Source: an uncultured Ruminococcus sp.
Lineage (GTDB): Bacteria; Bacillota; Clostridia; Oscillospirales; Ruminococcaceae
DNA: 64,000 nucleotides
NCBI GenBank assembly: GCA_947627445.1
Contig: CANQWA010000007.1
Location: forward strand, 1 to 64,000
Direction of reading: 5' to 3'
The notes under the pieces were generated by a model. That model made no database searches and was not told where the DNA came from. It was given only the letters and a program-made list of their open reading frames with translations. Of the stretch, positions 48,901 to 56,974 are shown piece after piece; the stretch's first letter is position 1; each line of letters begins with the position of its first letter. Made by a program: the position numbers and the translations under genes.

Positions 48901-49142
48901 AAGACGGCTATTATGATATGATATTTATGGATATCCAGATGCCAAATCTGAACGGCTACGACACGGCACGTGCTATTCGGAATCTCAACAATCCGTATGC
49001 AAATGATGTGCCGATCGTTGCTATGACCGCCAATGCCTTTGTGGAGGACATCAAGGCCTCGGAAGCGGCAGGCATGAATGAACATCTTTCAAAGCCTATC
49101 GACTTTACGAAATTACATCATATCCTCGAAAAATATCTTTGA
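45915..49142 (+). CDS. BvgS-like hybrid histidine kinase with two periplasmic-type solute-binding domains
   Basis: The 1075-residue membrane sensor has a signal/anchor segment (about 8-36) and two tandem SBP_bac_3 (amino-acid-binding-like) domains (about 40-255 and 275-500). A membrane segment (about 512-530) is followed by a PAS-like region (about 550-660). The HisKA domain has His705 in SHDIRTPMNAIIG, and the HATPase shows GTGLGLPITK. A C-terminal receiver domain has Asp1006 in FMDIQMP. There is no HPt domain, so a separate phosphotransfer protein or regulator is expected elsewhere. The start ATG at 45915 has a GGGGGT site. It stands alone on the plus strand beside the minus-strand island. 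The ligand is unknown; venus-flytrap sensors often read amino acids or small acids. Confidence 0.92.
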   Translation: MKITMRIIRIFSQIVSAATAAILCLSCMPSIFSSAESKRIVRIPFGFNEFLRVDEDGEVSGYYADYLDELAELNNWKYAYIEATWTEAVDMLEDGRIDFLFPTNYSEERDKTMDYSAVPTGYTSVGIFASANSNYSYEDFEAFDGARIACAENSTNEQELVEYANKHQFTYELVPCSTNDEMIQAVNDGKADLAVFSAANMFPDSKLVAVFSAQPVYITVKEGNTEMLSLINNSMQEIIRENTELVSDVLQKTFVGENGNITAFTSDELKFIESGKELVVGFYEESEPLAYVGADNEYKGIYIRFLSNIMENSGIKFTLYPMNRDEKWQDLIKNGTIDFYIGTSDIIDSQEQNITTTYPFMEYSNFLVTKNNCLLNQIETPTISMTYGRTAWEEFLEEKFGKKIQFKYYRTTRECMLSVTKGKSDAALINNLEYNYHKKNSRFASLTYSTQYRYPTQMCMAASADIDPNVFSVVNKMIRAVDPDYIDAISDESLNISYHSYSFSDYIYNLRFVLLIISGLIVVIIIGSVSRRSKLKIQEELHRKEQEALRILAALSDDYSSIYFTDLDHDKCTIVRGSENIPPFIQDVDKHSKALAIYVRECILPEYHNAIMPFCHPENIIERFKKEKAFYIRYQVDPSKSLRSYYEMSFVNISENGNNRMVFGIRCVDELVNAERKQRQILEDALKSANRANSAKSDFLSIMSHDIRTPMNAIIGMTAIASAHAEEPDRVRDALSKISSSSQYLLRLINDVLDMSKIESGKFKLSQENINLTEFLDELIEMIQPQIKQHRHHLTIDMKNIRHNDVIGDKLRLQQVFMNIMSNAIKYTPDGGKISFSVSERNINSNSAGCYEFVFTDNGIGMSSELIEHVFEPFIRAEDLRISKIQGTGLGLPITKNIVHMMNGSIEIKSQPQKGSTFIVTIFLILQNISKVDRKLDEDSDMNKIHTGNFSGKRILLVEDNELNREIAKEILEMSELTVDEAEDGQIAFDMFTNSEDGYYDMIFMDIQMPNLNGYDTARAIRNLNNPYANDVPIVAMTANAFVEDIKASEAAGMNEHLSKPIDFTKLHHILEKYL

Positions 49143-49161
49143 AATCAACTTGCGCACAAAA

Positions 49162-49195
49162 AACCCGGAACAGTCTGCCAAAAATGTTCCGGGTT
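49162..49195 (-). terminator. Terminator between the sensor kinase and the ABC permease
   Basis: AACCCGGAACA (49162-49172) and TGTTCCGGGTT (49185-49195) form an 11-bp stem. The T run is stronger on the minus strand (TTTTTT), so it mainly ends the ABC operon but may also serve the kinase. Confidence 0.85.
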
Positions 49196-49223
49196 TGCCT
49201 CAAAACAAGCAAGCGGTGTTGCC

Positions 49224-51335
49224 TCAGATTATGATTGACTTGGCTGCGATTCCATACAAAACCGGCGTCAATCCCACATAACGAAATATATCCAGTCCCA
49301 ACAGACAAAGCACAATGGGCAGTACAAACACGACACTGCCGATGCAATACGCTGTCACAAGGCTCTTGCATTTCGAGGCAATCCATGTCACCAGACAACC
49401 GGTGAGAACAGCACCCGCCATTCGGATCAGAACCACACGTACCATTGCCATTCCCACCGTAAGGAATGCATTGCCGTAAGCAAAGGCGGTCATGCTGACA
49501 AGAGGTTTTTTCAAGCCCTGGGTTCCGTAACACAGCAAAATCTGACCGAAATACGGCAAGGTAAGCAGCAGCGTCAGCACCACGCCGGCAAGGATCGCAA
49601 ATCCGAAAAGCATTCGGAAATAACCACGTTTTCCCGCTTTGGCAGCAAATAAAATTGCCGTCATATTGGTACGTCGGTCTTGGGAAGCCACTGGACTGCA
49701 CAACAGCACCAGCGCTATGGTCAGAAACAGGATCTGCACCATGCCCTCCTGATTGCCGTCCACGGCAAAATAGCGGGCGTAGCCGGTGTCGTAAAATATT
49801 TCACTGTTTTCTGGAATAGTCTCCACACGCTGTGCGAATTTCTCAAAGGCATTGCGGTCGTTGAGTTCTGAATGAAGCGTGTTGATCTGATATAAGCTGC
49901 CGCCATTGGCTTCCAAATCTGCAATTTGTGCTTCTACATCCGCATAATGGCTGCGTTTTTCTTCCAGAAATTGTAATGTTTCATTAGTTATTTTTCCCTC
50001 ATAGGCTTCGCAGAAATTCTCATAATAGATGTCATCATTGCTATAGATACGGGAAAAAGTCTGGTACATTCCGGCTGCCACGATCGCCGTTGCAAAGACG
50101 ATCATCAGCCCCTTTTGCAGGATTAGGATCCGGTGGCTGGTGTGCCAGAATCTGCCATGCATGTGGGATTTTCTGAAAATGCTGCCTTTTAGCCGGATGT
50201 GTTTGTATTGCAGATTGCGCGTATGGGTGAAAATCGCTATACTGCCGATGAGACAAGCCGCCAGTAAAATCACAATGATCATGCAGCCGGAAATTTTCAG
50301 GGACACCGGATAGCCGAACAGATTGACATTGGTATATGTTCCCAAAACCTCTTCGCTCTGTAAAAACTGCACGGGATTCCAGAAGTGCAGCAGGCTCAGT
50401 GGAGACAGTACAGAGATGTTGGCATAGAGCAGATAGGAAAGTCCTGCTACACCAGCGGTGACACCATAAACAGTCAGGTTGTTCTTGGATATCGTACAAA
50501 TTATGCCGAAAATTCCAGCAAATACCAGATAGGCAGCTATTTTTAACAGCAGATGCATTCCCATATATGCTCCAACCGACACCGGCAGGTTACATGTATA
50601 ATAGCCAAAGACGGACTGGATGGGACGAGACAGATCGCCAAAGCCATACAGGATACTTTCGATGCAAAATATTTCCCCGTAGAATAGTACCACCAGTCCC
50701 ACACAACAGATTCCAGCGACAGCGAATTTGGTCAAAAACATGGTAGTTCTGCCATTTTTTGCAGCGTACAGCAGCGGGATCATGCCTTGTTCTCGATCCC
50801 GCAGGAAGATACCAGAGGTACACAAAAACAGCAAAATCAGTGCCAGAATGTCTGTCAAAGGACTGGAGAGAAAGTCCTCCACCCCAAGGGAGGTATGAAA
50901 GGTCAAGGTAGTTCCTGCCATGGCCGTATATGCCGGCGGCGTCTTTTGGATGTTGCGGTAGGAGAAGGTGTCTTGTCCGCCCCAGATGGATATACTTGCC
51001 ATGTTTTTTGCATTGGTCTGAATGCTTTCCAGATATGCCGGATAGTTCAAAAGCTGCTCTGCAATCTCCACCGTATCATAGTAGAGAGCGCCGTTATAAT
51101 AGCCATTTTTCTCAGGGTCTGCCGAGAATGCATCTATTTTTTCGTTGGTATAGTCGATGATTTCCTGTAGATCCATGTTGCTTATTTCATCCAGATATGC
51201 CGTATATTCTGCCGGCGTATAATAGCGGTCATAGGCGGCGGTGATTTTGATATAGCCATTGATGCAGAGCAGACACACCAACAGAATCCAGATAACCCGA
51301 TAGGAGAAGAGCTTTTTCAGTTCAGCACGCAGCAT
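49224..51335 (-). CDS. ABC-2-type permease, two fused halves
   Basis: The 703-residue membrane protein consists of two similar halves, each with an N-terminal membrane segment, a large extracytoplasmic loop of 100-150 residues and five to six further helices. The second half begins near residue 390. The pattern fits ABC-2 permeases of bacteriocin or lantibiotic immunity systems, and single large permeases of this size also occur in lactococcin-972-type clusters. It starts at the ATG at 51335 (MLRAELKKLFS), six bases after GGAGGGG, overlapping the ATPase gene by 14 bases. With that ATPase it forms an exporter whose operon begins with a CNKPNCTH lipoprotein. Substrate unknown. Confidence 0.82.
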   Translation of the reverse strand: MLRAELKKLFSYRVIWILLVCLLCINGYIKITAAYDRYYTPAEYTAYLDEISNMDLQEIIDYTNEKIDAFSADPEKNGYYNGALYYDTVEIAEQLLNYPAYLESIQTNAKNMASISIWGGQDTFSYRNIQKTPPAYTAMAGTTLTFHTSLGVEDFLSSPLTDILALILLFLCTSGIFLRDREQGMIPLLYAAKNGRTTMFLTKFAVAGICCVGLVVLFYGEIFCIESILYGFGDLSRPIQSVFGYYTCNLPVSVGAYMGMHLLLKIAAYLVFAGIFGIICTISKNNLTVYGVTAGVAGLSYLLYANISVLSPLSLLHFWNPVQFLQSEEVLGTYTNVNLFGYPVSLKISGCMIIVILLAACLIGSIAIFTHTRNLQYKHIRLKGSIFRKSHMHGRFWHTSHRILILQKGLMIVFATAIVAAGMYQTFSRIYSNDDIYYENFCEAYEGKITNETLQFLEEKRSHYADVEAQIADLEANGGSLYQINTLHSELNDRNAFEKFAQRVETIPENSEIFYDTGYARYFAVDGNQEGMVQILFLTIALVLLCSPVASQDRRTNMTAILFAAKAGKRGYFRMLFGFAILAGVVLTLLLTLPYFGQILLCYGTQGLKKPLVSMTAFAYGNAFLTVGMAMVRVVLIRMAGAVLTGCLVTWIASKCKSLVTAYCIGSVVFVLPIVLCLLGLDIFRYVGLTPVLYGIAAKSIII

Positions 51336-52071
51336 TGGCATCCCCTCCATAATATTGCATATACAGGTTTTCTAAGGTTTTTTCCCCCTGTTCCACACGT
51401 TCTACCAGTTCGGGTACCGTGCCGTGGATGAGTAGTTCTCCCTCTCGGATGAGCAAGATCTGGTCGGCGATAGTTTCGATGTCGGAGATGATATGGGTAG
51501 AAATGAGGATGATCTTATCCTGTCCCAGCCGGTCGGTGAGCTCACGGATAATAACACGTTGTTTGGGATCGAGACCAGCGGTGGGCTCATCCATGATGAT
51601 CAGATCCGGATTGCCCAAAAGAGATTGTGCAATGAGAAGCCGCTGTTTCATGCCGCCGGAAAAGCCGCCGATTTTCTTATGAGCATTGTCAGGCAGTTCC
51701 ACCTGTTCCAAAGCCTGCTGGATCTCCGACTTGGCGGACTTTTTGGGAATGTCCTTTAAGGCACAAAGATAGTCCAGAAAATCCCATGCAGTCATATTGG
51801 CGTAAAGCTCCTGCTGTTGGGGCATAAAACCCAACTGAGCACGATAGTACTTGCCCAACTTTTGGATAGGTGTGCCGTCCCATAGAATCAGACCGCCGTC
51901 CTTATCGGGCTTCAAGTTATCGGTGATTAGGTTCATCAGGGTGGATTTTCCAGCGCCGTTGGGACCGAGCAAGCCGTACACACCCTTTTGAAAGGTGTAG
52001 GAAAAATTCTTCAGGGCATGTTTTTTGCCATAGTGTTTGTTAAGGGCGGTCAGGGTCAGCGTATGCATCAT
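51322..52071 (-). CDS. ABC transporter ATP-binding protein (island exporter 1)
   Basis: The 249-residue ATPase has Walker A GPNGAGKST (about 36-44), Q-loop MPQQQELYANMT, signature FSGGMKQR and Walker B LIIMDEPTAGLDP. This is the BcrA/CcmA-like subgroup that energises ABC-2 permeases. The upstream lipoprotein stop overlaps the first possible ATG as ATGA; I place the start at the ATG at 52071, seven bases after GGAG. Other ATGs at 52077 and 52068 are possible. Gene order is lipoprotein-ATPase-permease, all overlapping, so one translationally coupled unit. Confidence 0.9.
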   Translation of the reverse strand: MMHTLTLTALNKHYGKKHALKNFSYTFQKGVYGLLGPNGAGKSTLMNLITDNLKPDKDGGLILWDGTPIQKLGKYYRAQLGFMPQQQELYANMTAWDFLDYLCALKDIPKKSAKSEIQQALEQVELPDNAHKKIGGFSGGMKQRLLIAQSLLGNPDLIIMDEPTAGLDPKQRVIIRELTDRLGQDKIILISTHIISDIETIADQILLIREGELLIHGTVPELVERVEQGEKTLENLYMQYYGGDANAAC

Positions 52072-52073
52072 GA

Positions 52074-53306
52074 TCATTCTCCTAACAGTTCGGATTTGGG
52101 GACATCCTTGAAAACCATTGTATCTGTTTCTGCATCATAATATTGTATGACATATTTTTGATTTTCATATGCGAGAATTTGAATTCCTTTATCGCAATAT
52201 GGATCTGCAATGGTTTTTACGGTATTTGCGGCAAAATCATAACAAGTAGTTGGATGGTATTCATCATAAACCAAGTCATGTATCACATGGAGAAGGCTAG
52301 TTTGATTTTTGGAAAAACCTGCCATCGCCTTTTCTCCATCCTTCTTTCGGGCAATATATTGTTTTTGGTCCGAATCCCAGTAAATATAAGTGTCCTCGCC
52401 GATACACGATGCCAGCGGTTCAGATGACACAGAAAGCTCTTTGGTGGACAGATCGAAGGTAACGGCTTCATTATGCCACACAGAAGTCGAAGAATCTGGG
52501 AAATCACCGGTAGAGACAAAAACATCATACAGTGCGTCAACAGAGTCTGCATAACTATAAGACATCCAAATTTTTCCATCATAAACGCCAAGAGTCTTTA
52601 CGTCGCCGTTGATGCCGTATGCCGTATTGTCCTTACAAAAAAGCGTGGTGGCGGCTTTTTCGGTGTCGTTGATCTGTCCATAATTTGTAAATGTGCCAGA
52701 ATTCAGATCAACAGAGCACATATACTGGATTCCAGCGGTTGAAAAATAGGACCAAGCGCCTCTGCTATCCTGAATTGAGCCGTTATTGGCAATAAAATAG
52801 AGTACGCCGTTATCCAGATAGACGCCGGAGGTACGTGTTGCTTCCATTCCATCAAATGTACAAACCGTAGTTTGTTCGCCATTGGAAATATCGACTTTGT
52901 GCAATTTGCATTCGATGGCATAAGAAGTATCCCTGCCGTCTTCACTTGTTACAATATCATCAGATTCGGTAAAATAATAGACATTGTCCTGATAAATCAC
53001 AGGCGGTGTAGTGGTATCGCCAAAATTCGTGACAAGTTTTGCAATACAGTCATTTTGGGCATGGGTGCAGTTGGGCTTATTGCACAGCGGCGCTCCCACA
53101 AAAGAAGTATAGTCCAAAAAATAGGCTGCGATGTCATTGGCATTGATGTAAACCATACCATTTTCATATGCATCACTGTAAGAAGAAAAAAACGCTGGAT
53201 CGGGCGTATGGATGGCATACTTATCTTCTGTTTTTGTTGTCCCACACGCAGACAATCCAATTGCGGCTGCCATGATGCATATGACAAGGTGTTTTCTATA
53301 TTTCAT
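52074..53306 (-). CDS. CNKPNCTH-family lipoprotein A
   Basis: This 410-residue exported lipoprotein has a signal peptide ending in the lipobox LSAC (about residues 18-21). The mature part is rich in repeated Tyr/Trp strands such as PVIYQDNVYYF, GVYLDNGVLYF and VYDGKIWMSY, which suggests a beta-propeller. Its family mark is LCNKPNCTHAQNDC near residue 75: three Cys and one His that could bind a metal. I recognise no described function. It is one of four paralogues in the window (with 53657-54861, 55170-56366 and 56975-58204). The promoter cassette copy A lies upstream, where the small exported-protein gene is reduced to a stub. It heads the ABC exporter operon. Confidence 0.8.
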   Translation of the reverse strand: MKYRKHLVICIMAAAIGLSACGTTKTEDKYAIHTPDPAFFSSYSDAYENGMVYINANDIAAYFLDYTSFVGAPLCNKPNCTHAQNDCIAKLVTNFGDTTTPPVIYQDNVYYFTESDDIVTSEDGRDTSYAIECKLHKVDISNGEQTTVCTFDGMEATRTSGVYLDNGVLYFIANNGSIQDSRGAWSYFSTAGIQYMCSVDLNSGTFTNYGQINDTEKAATTLFCKDNTAYGINGDVKTLGVYDGKIWMSYSYADSVDALYDVFVSTGDFPDSSTSVWHNEAVTFDLSTKELSVSSEPLASCIGEDTYIYWDSDQKQYIARKKDGEKAMAGFSKNQTSLLHVIHDLVYDEYHPTTCYDFAANTVKTIADPYCDKGIQILAYENQKYVIQYYDAETDTMVFKDVPKSELLGE

Positions 53307-53434
53307 GATAAACCTCACAATCAGCAGTTAAGAATGAATATATTCTATATTGTTTTATTGGAAGAAATCGAAGCCATGGCAAGAAATCGAAGACATGGCT
53401 CAAAATACGGCGATACTTTTTTTCATTTCGGCAT
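53307..53434 (-). pseudogene. Eroded small exported-protein gene (cassette A)
   Basis: In the position where cassettes B and C have a full small exported protein, this copy has the ribosome binding site and ATG (53432-53434). It reads only MPK before a stop. A second ATG just inside opens MKKSIAVF and then stops, resembling the MKKFQKAVAGF start of the intact genes. What follows includes a 19-bp tandem duplication (53362-53380 and 53381-53399). The coding part of the small protein is lost. Confidence 0.55.
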
Positions 53435-53638
53435 AATTGAGTCCTTTCCGGTCTATCCAGAAGACCTAAAAATAATTTGGATATTTTTCAGGGAATTTCT
53501 ACACCCGGTACATGATGATCCTGTGCATACTGCCAGGCGGAAATAACCCCCCTATAAAATAGTCTACCATAACAACCAAGCCGTGTCAAGAAATTCGACA
53601 ATTTTTACCAATTGTTGGTAAATCCGGGCAATCCAGCT
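53432..53638 (-). repeat. Promoter-leader cassette, copy A
   Basis: This roughly 207-bp stretch is nearly identical to copy B (56740-56949) and similar to copy C (58661-58876). It holds TTGACA (53584-53589), TAGACT (53561-53566) at 17 bases, a TTACCAA-N3-TTGGTAA palindrome (53605-53621) just upstream of the -35, and a leader of about 120 bases. The leader includes a GGTCT/AGACC hairpin next to the ribosome binding site. It drives lipoprotein A and the ABC exporter. Confidence 0.85.
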
Positions 53639-53656
53639 ATGGAGATTTTTGTTATG

Positions 53657-54861
53657 TCACTGGACAAACAGATTTTGCTCGGATACGGAATCATATGCCG
53701 TATTGCCATCTTCGTCAAAGTATCGGATGATATACTTTCCGTTTTCATATGCCAGCATCGTTCCATTTCTATATTTTTCGATAAGTTGGTCTGTTCTGTT
53801 GTTCTCAACCTCATAGCAAGTTCCGCCGTACATCCAATAACGCTGATTTACGACAGCATAGGGTTGGCTGGAAAGCTGGATTTCGCTGCCGTCTGGAGAT
53901 AAGGCGGTATAGCCATCCGATTCATTTTCATAGCAATAACAATCTTCACAAGTCAGAACCGCATAAGGCATCTCGCAGGTAGATAGTTCCTTTGTTTCCG
54001 GATCATAATACTTTTCCTCGAACACCCATGGAAAATCGGCGTCGTTGACTTCCTCTTCGTTCATTGCCTCGACATAAGCCAACATATCTTCCTTGTTCTC
54101 CATGTATCGATAATGCACATAGACTTTTCCGTCATAGACGCCATCTAGAATGACTTCCGTAAAATTGGTGCCATAAGAATTTCCATTTTCAATTGCGCTG
54201 TTTTCTACATAGGGAGAATCGTTTACAAGCCCCAGATTTTGCGTTTCGAAGCTCTCTAAATTGATTGCGTATAAATACTGTTCCTGAGAACGGCTGTTGT
54301 ATCTCCATGTGCCATCTTGCATCTGATGCAGACTATAGCTGCAAATGAGATAGAGTGTGTCCTCAATACGTATCGCTTGATTGCCGTCCGTAAAGAGATT
54401 ATCAATAGAAGCAACATCTGTTACGGTTCCCGTTTCCAGATCTGCCTGATGCATGATACTTTGAATTTTGGGTATGGTATGCGTAGAATCTTCATCATCT
54501 TGTACAATTTCATATGCAGATTCAAACCAATATAATTGATTATTGTATATAAAATGAATAAAGGGATTGGTTGTACTTCCCACGCACTGAAATGCCACGC
54601 AAGAGGCATTCATGTGTGTACAATTTGGCTTATTGCAAATTGGTACGCCTTGCATGGTCTGATAGTCTAAAAAACAGACACAATCCGAACCATAGACGTT
54701 ATCGGTGTATAGCAAACCGTTTTTGTAAAGATTTTGATCCATAGCGATGTAAGAAGTCGAATTGGTTTGAATGATGTTATTGTCTTTCTGCGGGGAATTA
54801 TTGTTACATGCACATAGGAAAAGTGTTCCAAGCATAAAAAAAAAGAGACTATTTTTTTCAT
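53657..54861 (-). pseudogene. CNKPNCTH-family lipoprotein D, frameshifted in the signal peptide
   Basis: The body encodes a full family member, with ICNKPNCTHMNASC and a Tyr-rich propeller-like rest ending ENGKYIIRYFDEDGNT. The natural start ATG at 54861 (after AAGGAAATATC) is out of frame with it. One base is missing in a run of seven A or nine T on the minus strand (54852-54858 and 54836-54844). Adding one A gives MKKNSLFFFMLGTLFLCAC, a proper lipoprotein signal. The gene is either silenced, phase-variable by slippage, or affected by a sequencing error. It follows lipoprotein B with a MITE between them and has no promoter of its own that I can see. Confidence 0.75.
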
Positions 54862-55169
54862 GATATTTCCTTCTTTCTATGGAATAATAAGAACTGGTTC
54901 TCATCGGATATTGCACCTGTCTTTTTGGCAAATTTTACCGATTGCTGTGTGAAAAAAGCGCACCATACGGCAGGTTGCTTTCGCTTTTTCGCCTTGCCTT
55001 CGTCAAAAGGATGCGCGAAAATCCATGGTCAAATCCTATGAGAACAAGTTCTAAAACCAAAAGCGGAGGGAATACTTGGTGTATTCACGAGCATTTTGGT
55101 GAAATAGGACGGAAAATAGGCAAGCAGTTGACATGCAAAGCCGATAGGCGCTCCTTATGTGGGTTTGCC
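54862..55169. other. Spacer between lipoproteins B and D, mostly MITE
   Basis: The spacer contains MITE copy 1 (54891-55051) and about 115 bases of sequence without a gene. The latter includes GGGTTTGCC at 55143-55151, also found in inverse orientation near 19462, perhaps part of another repeat family. Confidence 0.5.
54891..55051 (-). mobile_element. MITE-like element, copy 1 (161 bp)
   Basis: This is a 161-bp element with terminal inverted repeats GAAC(T/C/G)TGTTCTCAT-like at both ends, flanked by TAA on each side (54888-54890 and 55052-55054), consistent with a 3-bp target duplication. It encodes no protein. It is about 90 percent identical, by eye, to copy 2 (61835-61995), which lies in the opposite orientation and has exactly the same length. 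A TNA-type 3-bp target is known for some IS5-family subgroups, a possible source of transposase. Confidence 0.85.
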
Positions 55170-56366
55170 TTAAGCAATCAAACTGCTTTCATCGAATTTC
55201 TGATAGATCAGTTTCCCGGATGCATCATAACTGCAGACAACATACTTGTTTTCTTTTGCAATATAGTCAGTTACATTTGCGCCAAGGAAATTTTCTGAAA
55301 CACTGTATATTTCCTTAGTAGACAAATCATATACAACACCATTGTATAGATCCCAGATTTTGTTGTTGTAGATGGAATATTGATAGCTGTCAAAAGGAAG
55401 GTCATTTTTACTGCTGAACTCTATGGTGTTTCCGGTCTGATCTTTTGCCGTGATCGTTTTGTCAGATGAATTCTCTGTGACATACCAATTATTGCTCAGA
55501 CATATGGGAGGTTGTTCTCTGGAAATGCACATTTCCCGACTGTTTAAGTGGAATTCCTTTACTTCGTAGTTCCAATCAATCGTTTGATTATCACCCTGGT
55601 CCATTGCATTTATGATGATATTTTTATCTTCCACATAGTTGTAATATAAGTATATGGTGTCATGGTACACGCCTGCAATGGTGACCTGATCGGCAACAGC
55701 ATTGATAGAGTTTTCGGTAATAATCACATTGTTGGAAGCATTTACATTGTCATTGACTTGTCCATAATTTTCAAAGCTGCAATCTTTTAAATCTACACTG
55801 CACAGATACTGTTTACCATATCCCGCATTCATCCATGTGCCGTCTTCAAATTGGTGTGCCCCATAACAACCGATAAAATAAATCGTATCATCATGAAATA
55901 CCATATTCACGGAAGAGGTGCAATTCAGATCCGGAATCTCCAGCACATCCGTTTTTTCTCCGGATTGCAGATTCCATTGATGCAAGGTGCTTTGTATTTG
56001 ATAAGTTGTGTCTCGCCCTTCGCCTTCAATAGATTCATTCACTGAAAAATAATAGATGCAATCGTTGAAAATGAAACAATTGCCTGCAGAATTTACAGAA
56101 CCTGTAATCGCCTTAGAGATACAATTCTGATCGCTATGGGTACAATTGGGCTTAAAACAAAGCGGAATGGTGATATCTGAAGCATAATCGTAGAAATTGC
56201 AGGTATTCTCATCAAAATAAAGCATTCCATTTTCGGATGCGTTGGATAAAGCAGTAATCACTTTTGAGGATTTGTCTTTTATTTTATGTTCACTTTCTGT
56301 TTTTCCACAAGATGGCAGAGTTAGCAATATACTGATGCATAAAATGTGAAATATCAATTTTTTCAT
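55170..56366 (-). CDS. CNKPNCTH-family lipoprotein B
   Basis: The 398-residue lipoprotein has a signal peptide with lipobox LPSC (about residue 19) and the family motif as LCFKPNCTHSDQNC, in which the second position is Phe instead of Asn. The Cys, Pro, Asn, Cys, Thr and His are kept. The remainder has the same Tyr/Trp strand repeats as its paralogues. It starts at the ATG at 56366 after GGGAGC, about 20 bases behind the small exported-protein gene of cassette B, so both come from promoter copy B. Lipoprotein D and the MITE lie downstream. No described function is recognised. Confidence 0.8.
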   Translation of the reverse strand: MKKLIFHILCISILLTLPSCGKTESEHKIKDKSSKVITALSNASENGMLYFDENTCNFYDYASDITIPLCFKPNCTHSDQNCISKAITGSVNSAGNCFIFNDCIYYFSVNESIEGEGRDTTYQIQSTLHQWNLQSGEKTDVLEIPDLNCTSSVNMVFHDDTIYFIGCYGAHQFEDGTWMNAGYGKQYLCSVDLKDCSFENYGQVNDNVNASNNVIITENSINAVADQVTIAGVYHDTIYLYYNYVEDKNIIINAMDQGDNQTIDWNYEVKEFHLNSREMCISREQPPICLSNNWYVTENSSDKTITAKDQTGNTIEFSSKNDLPFDSYQYSIYNNKIWDLYNGVVYDLSTKEIYSVSENFLGANVTDYIAKENKYVVCSYDASGKLIYQKFDESSLIA

Positions 56367-56385
56367 TTGTATAGCTCCCAACTTT

Positions 56386-56742
56386 TTATACGACGAGTGA
56401 AGTGCTGTTACTAAAACTGCCCTTTGAAGCACGATGCTCTGTCGATGCGGTTCCTCTGCTTCCATTTATCATTGCGGTTGGCGTGGCGTTGATGTAATTG
56501 GAATAAGAGGCAGTTTTTCCGCAATATTTGAGCTTTACATCACATCTGCCGCCGGATAGTTTTGTACTTGCAGTAGCGTGTGAAGAGTCTCTATAAGCAA
56601 CAGCAGTGGCAGTTGAATTTCCTACGATAAAGTTTTTGGTGATTGTTGGATAATATGCAGCACTCGAACGCATTCCGGCAACACAAGTCACCATAGACAC
56701 CACTGCTAAAAATCCGGCTACTGCTTTTTGAAACTTTTTCAT
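56386..56742 (-). CDS. Small Sec-exported protein B
   Basis: This 118-residue protein has a classic signal peptide (MKKFQKAVAGFLAVVSMVTC..., cleavage near residue 28, SSA-AYYP) and a mature part of about 90 residues rich in Ser, Thr, Ala and Gly. Two mature cysteines (GRCDVKLKYC) could form a disulfide. It shares the signal peptide and the motif Y(R/S)D(S/A)SHAT with small exported protein C. I recognise no family. The size, export and neighbours make a bacteriocin-like or surface-interaction peptide possible; a distant relation to lactococcin 972 is conceivable but not shown. GGAAAGGAC precedes the ATG, and promoter cassette copy B is directly upstream. Confidence 0.75.
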   Translation of the reverse strand: MKKFQKAVAGFLAVVSMVTCVAGMRSSAAYYPTITKNFIVGNSTATAVAYRDSSHATASTKLSGGRCDVKLKYCGKTASYSNYINATPTAMINGSRGTASTEHRASKGSFSNSTSLVV

Positions 56743-56949
56743 AATAGAGTCCTTTCCGGTCTATATAAAAGACCTAAAAAATAATTTGGATATTTTTCAG
56801 GGAATTTCTACACCCGGTACATGATGATCATGTGCATACTGCCAGGCGGAAATAACCCCCCTATAAAATAGTCTACCATAACAACCAAGCCGTGTCAAGA
56901 AATTCGACAATTTTTACCAATTGTTGGTAAATCCGGACAATCCAGCTTG
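56740..56949 (-). repeat. Promoter-leader cassette, copy B
   Basis: It has TTGACA (56893-56898) and TAGACT (56870-56875) at 17 bases, the TTACCAA-N3-TTGGTAA palindrome (56914-56930), and the GGTCT/AGACC leader hairpin with a different loop from copy A. It drives small exported protein B and lipoproteins B and D. Confidence 0.88.
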
Positions 56950-56974
56950 GGTTCCAATGGCGCAGAGGAAATGG

